Below the pieces are notes generated by a model. The model searched no databases and was not told the origin of the DNA. It saw only the letters and a program-made list of their open reading frames with translations. The translations under genes and the position numbers were made by a program. This document shows positions 63,401-64,000 of a stretch of 64,000 bases of DNA, piece by piece. The DNA is from Ruegeria pomeroyi (GTDB lineage: Bacteria; Pseudomonadota; Alphaproteobacteria; Rhodobacterales; Rhodobacteraceae), in the NCBI RefSeq assembly GCF_021405525.1, contig NZ_JAGQAG010000001.1, positions 3,162,001-3,226,000 of the forward strand, read 5' to 3'. Within the stretch, counting starts at the first letter, position 1, and each line of letters starts with the position of its first letter.

Positions 63401-64000
63401 TCGGCGCTTGCGATCCCCGGTCTTGGCCAGACCATCACCGGCATCGGCGGTACTGTCACCCTTGCCAACAGTGCCGCCCGGATCGACATCCGTGGCGGCG
63501 TCCGCGCCGGGGGCGGTTTTACCGTCACCGGTCCTGTCTCGCTGCTGCCGCCCTTTGACGGGCAGATCGCGGTACGGCTGAACGATCTGGTGATGACCGA
63601 CAACCTCTCCTTTGAGAGCGTGTTGGGCGGGCAGATCACCCTGTCCGGGCCGCTCACCGGCAACAGCCGGCTGGCCGGGCAGATCGAGGTGGGCGAAACC
63701 AATATCAACCTCAACACCGCCTCGGGCGCAGTCGGTGCCGCTCCGATCCCGGAAGGCATGGCACATCTCGGAGAACCGGCCGCGGTATACGCAACGCGCC
63801 AGCGGGCAAAGCTGGTCGATACCGGCAATGGCGGTGGCGGCAGTTCGACCATGACGCTGGACATCGCCATCAACGCGCCCGGCAAGGTCTATGCCCGTGG
63901 CCGGGGTCTGAATGCCGAAATGGGCGGGCGCATCCATATTGGCGGAACCAGCGCGGCGGTGGTTCCCTCGGGCCAGATCGCGCTGATCCGGGGCGATTTC
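60458..64000 (+). CDS. tamB: Translocation/assembly module TamB, 3' end missing
   Basis: At least 1181 codons, running off the window. A signal/anchor segment, MKPVVYPLAFALTLSTAVAE, is followed by an AsmA-like N-terminal region (VDFLEDTLSGEGRNIRVRGL, WNRLALLRGRFSVNTLTAAE). The rest is a long run of beta-rich repeats, the periplasm-spanning groove of this family. Near the visible end, LIRGDF begins the conserved C-terminal region that meets TamA. TamB forms a bridge to TamA and is linked to lipid transport and outer-membrane protein assembly. Residues ~497-823 hold an exact 109-residue tandem repeat. Confidence 0.93.
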   Translation, partial: MKPVVYPLAFALTLSTAVAETQSLEESGGLLVDFLEDTLSGEGRNIRVRGLSGALSSRATIEEITVADADGVWLTIRAAELDWNRLALLRGRFSVNTLTAAEIDIARPPLPAPAEVELPDAAATPFQVPELPVAVELGELGVETLTLGAPLLGVAATLSIGGNLTLADGALDTALSVTRLDRPGDKIDLVAGFANETRQITLDLTLTEAAGGLIATTLGIPDAPALLFNAKGAGPIDDFTADIGLSSDAVERVTGQVRLRGTGDETAPGILFAAELGGDVTPLLDPAFDPFFGTDTRFAVDGSSLADGAMRIDRFDLRSDALDLSGALALAPGGTLDRVTLDGRITPPDGSSVTLPVPDQRITLGAAQLSGRYDRSEGDGWVLDLSAEALDTPGLRLDRARIGASGTLTPAAGGPTLAGQIEAALDGMAFADPALNSALGEAVTLTGGFELPPERALSLTGLVLRGADFTATADAVIDGLTSGFEMDGTVALTAADLGRFSELAGRDLGGEAEARLTGNGAPLSGSFDFVLDVEGRDLKTGMAEADPLLVGTSRLHLDALRDDTGMTVRALTLDSAAGQIEAEAKVTQPDGILALDGNLRIDTPDLAPFSGLAGRPLSGAVVAEITGSATRLGEEFDLTVDLSGRGLSSGMADIDPLLTGAIRMNLDARRAGDDLSLRRFTLDAPVLSTEVQGEVTGLTGAPAFDGTARITAPDLAPFSGLAGLELGGQIRAGLEGRTALNGESFDLSLALDGVDLRTGIAQADALIAGQTRLEFDGSRDAGGMDIRHFDLDGSALSAEASGAFRGTGSNLRFAARLDDLSRVTPSVSGPLKLSGTLSPTETGLRSDIELLGPDSSFARLNGTVDTNGAADLEFDAELARLERFVPELAGALKAVGTATRTGGIWTVNGNARGPAGITADVAGTFDEGQGTADMTAQGQLSLGAANRALAPNKIDGTARFDLALRGKPGLGALSGTITTADSALAIPGLGQTITGIGGTVTLANSAARIDIRGGVRAGGGFTVTGPVSLLPPFDGQIAVRLNDLVMTDNLSFESVLGGQITLSGPLTGNSRLAGQIEVGETNINLNTASGAVGAAPIPEGMAHLGEPAAVYATRQRAKLVDTGNGGGGSSTMTLDIAINAPGKVYARGRGLNAEMGGRIHIGGTSAAVVPSGQIALIRGDF
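61946..62926 (+). repeat. Tandem 109-residue repeat inside tamB
   Basis: Three consecutive units of exactly 327 bp begin with LGRFSELAG, LAPFSGLAG and LAPFSGLAG; the Phe codons lie at 61955, 62282 and 62609 (residues 500, 609, 718). Each unit then has RDLKTG/RGLSSG/VDLRTG, then AEADPLL/ADIDPLL/AQADALI, then TLDS/TLDA/DLDG. A degenerate fourth unit (LSRVTPSVSG) starts in phase near 62935. Confidence 0.85.

Overview
This 64 kb window is high-GC chromosomal DNA of an alphaproteobacterium, most likely a marine Rhodobacteraceae member of the Roseobacter clade (Ruegeria-like). The inference rests on gene families typical of that group: a fused sat/cysC, DUF1150 next to Hsp20, NicO next to DUF1007, membrane PuuD urate oxidase, a PuuE-UraD fusion, and GC-rich intergenic repeats ending in GGGAGTATTT. 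No species assignment was computed. There is no prophage, IS element, CRISPR array, tRNA or rRNA that I can recognise. The window is mostly housekeeping and catabolic genes with small accessory patches.

Layout. 1-7.3 kb: aspS (3' end cut off by the window), pabC-pabB, and divergent carB. 7.4-13.7 kb: a VOC protein, then a marR-adaptor-RND pump operon with two candidate operators, divergent from a KAS III gene. 13.8-15.3 kb: an accessory patch with an unrecognised 306-aa protein and an HTH-like protein. 15.6-19.6 kb: tdk, then a minus-strand run of hydroxyacid dehydrogenase, csaA, proC, ybjN-like and ubiK. 19.7-24.6 kb: an lgt-midA-pgeF operon with ATGA overlaps, an Arg-rich miniprotein followed by hairpins, a Hint-domain protein and an Lrp/AsnC regulator. 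24.8-29.9 kb: trxB, a RES-domain protein, a membrane/ferredoxin/adenylate cyclase fusion, and sat/cysC with a strong terminator.

29.9-42.8 kb: a GT10-like glycosyltransferase with a PhzF protein, hsp20-DUF1150 behind a sigma-32-like promoter, DUF465, purE-purK, phnM with a lipase-like gene, an EamA transporter, a GNAT enzyme, groES-groEL under a perfect CIRCE operator, an alpha/beta hydrolase, and NicO with DUF1007. 42.9-46.5 kb: a thioesterase, an acyl-CoA dehydrogenase, an isolated gcvH and a lower-GC methyltransferase.

46.8-58.5 kb is dominated by urate/allantoin catabolism in several transcription units: ureidoglycine aminohydrolase, NCS2 permease, AllA, the PuuE-UraD fusion, UraH, a LysR regulator and PuuD. 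AraC/aldo-keto reductase and a GAPDH paralogue lie between them. Together these take imported urate through HIU, OHCU and allantoin to allantoate, and then ureidoglycine to glyoxylate. The allantoate-hydrolysing step and xanthine dehydrogenase are not in the window. 58.6-64 kb: tamA and the start of tamB, with an exact 109-residue internal repeat.

The items most worth a second look are a low-GC in-frame insertion of about 65 codons in aspS, tandem operators overlapping the marR promoter, the Arg-rich miniprotein with its nested hairpin RNA, a RES-domain protein without a visible antitoxin, the redox-type adenylate cyclase, and the TamB repeat. I did not find a clearly new multi-gene system. 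The best candidates are the 13.8-15.3 kb patch and the 22.4-24.0 kb miniprotein/RNA/Hint cluster.
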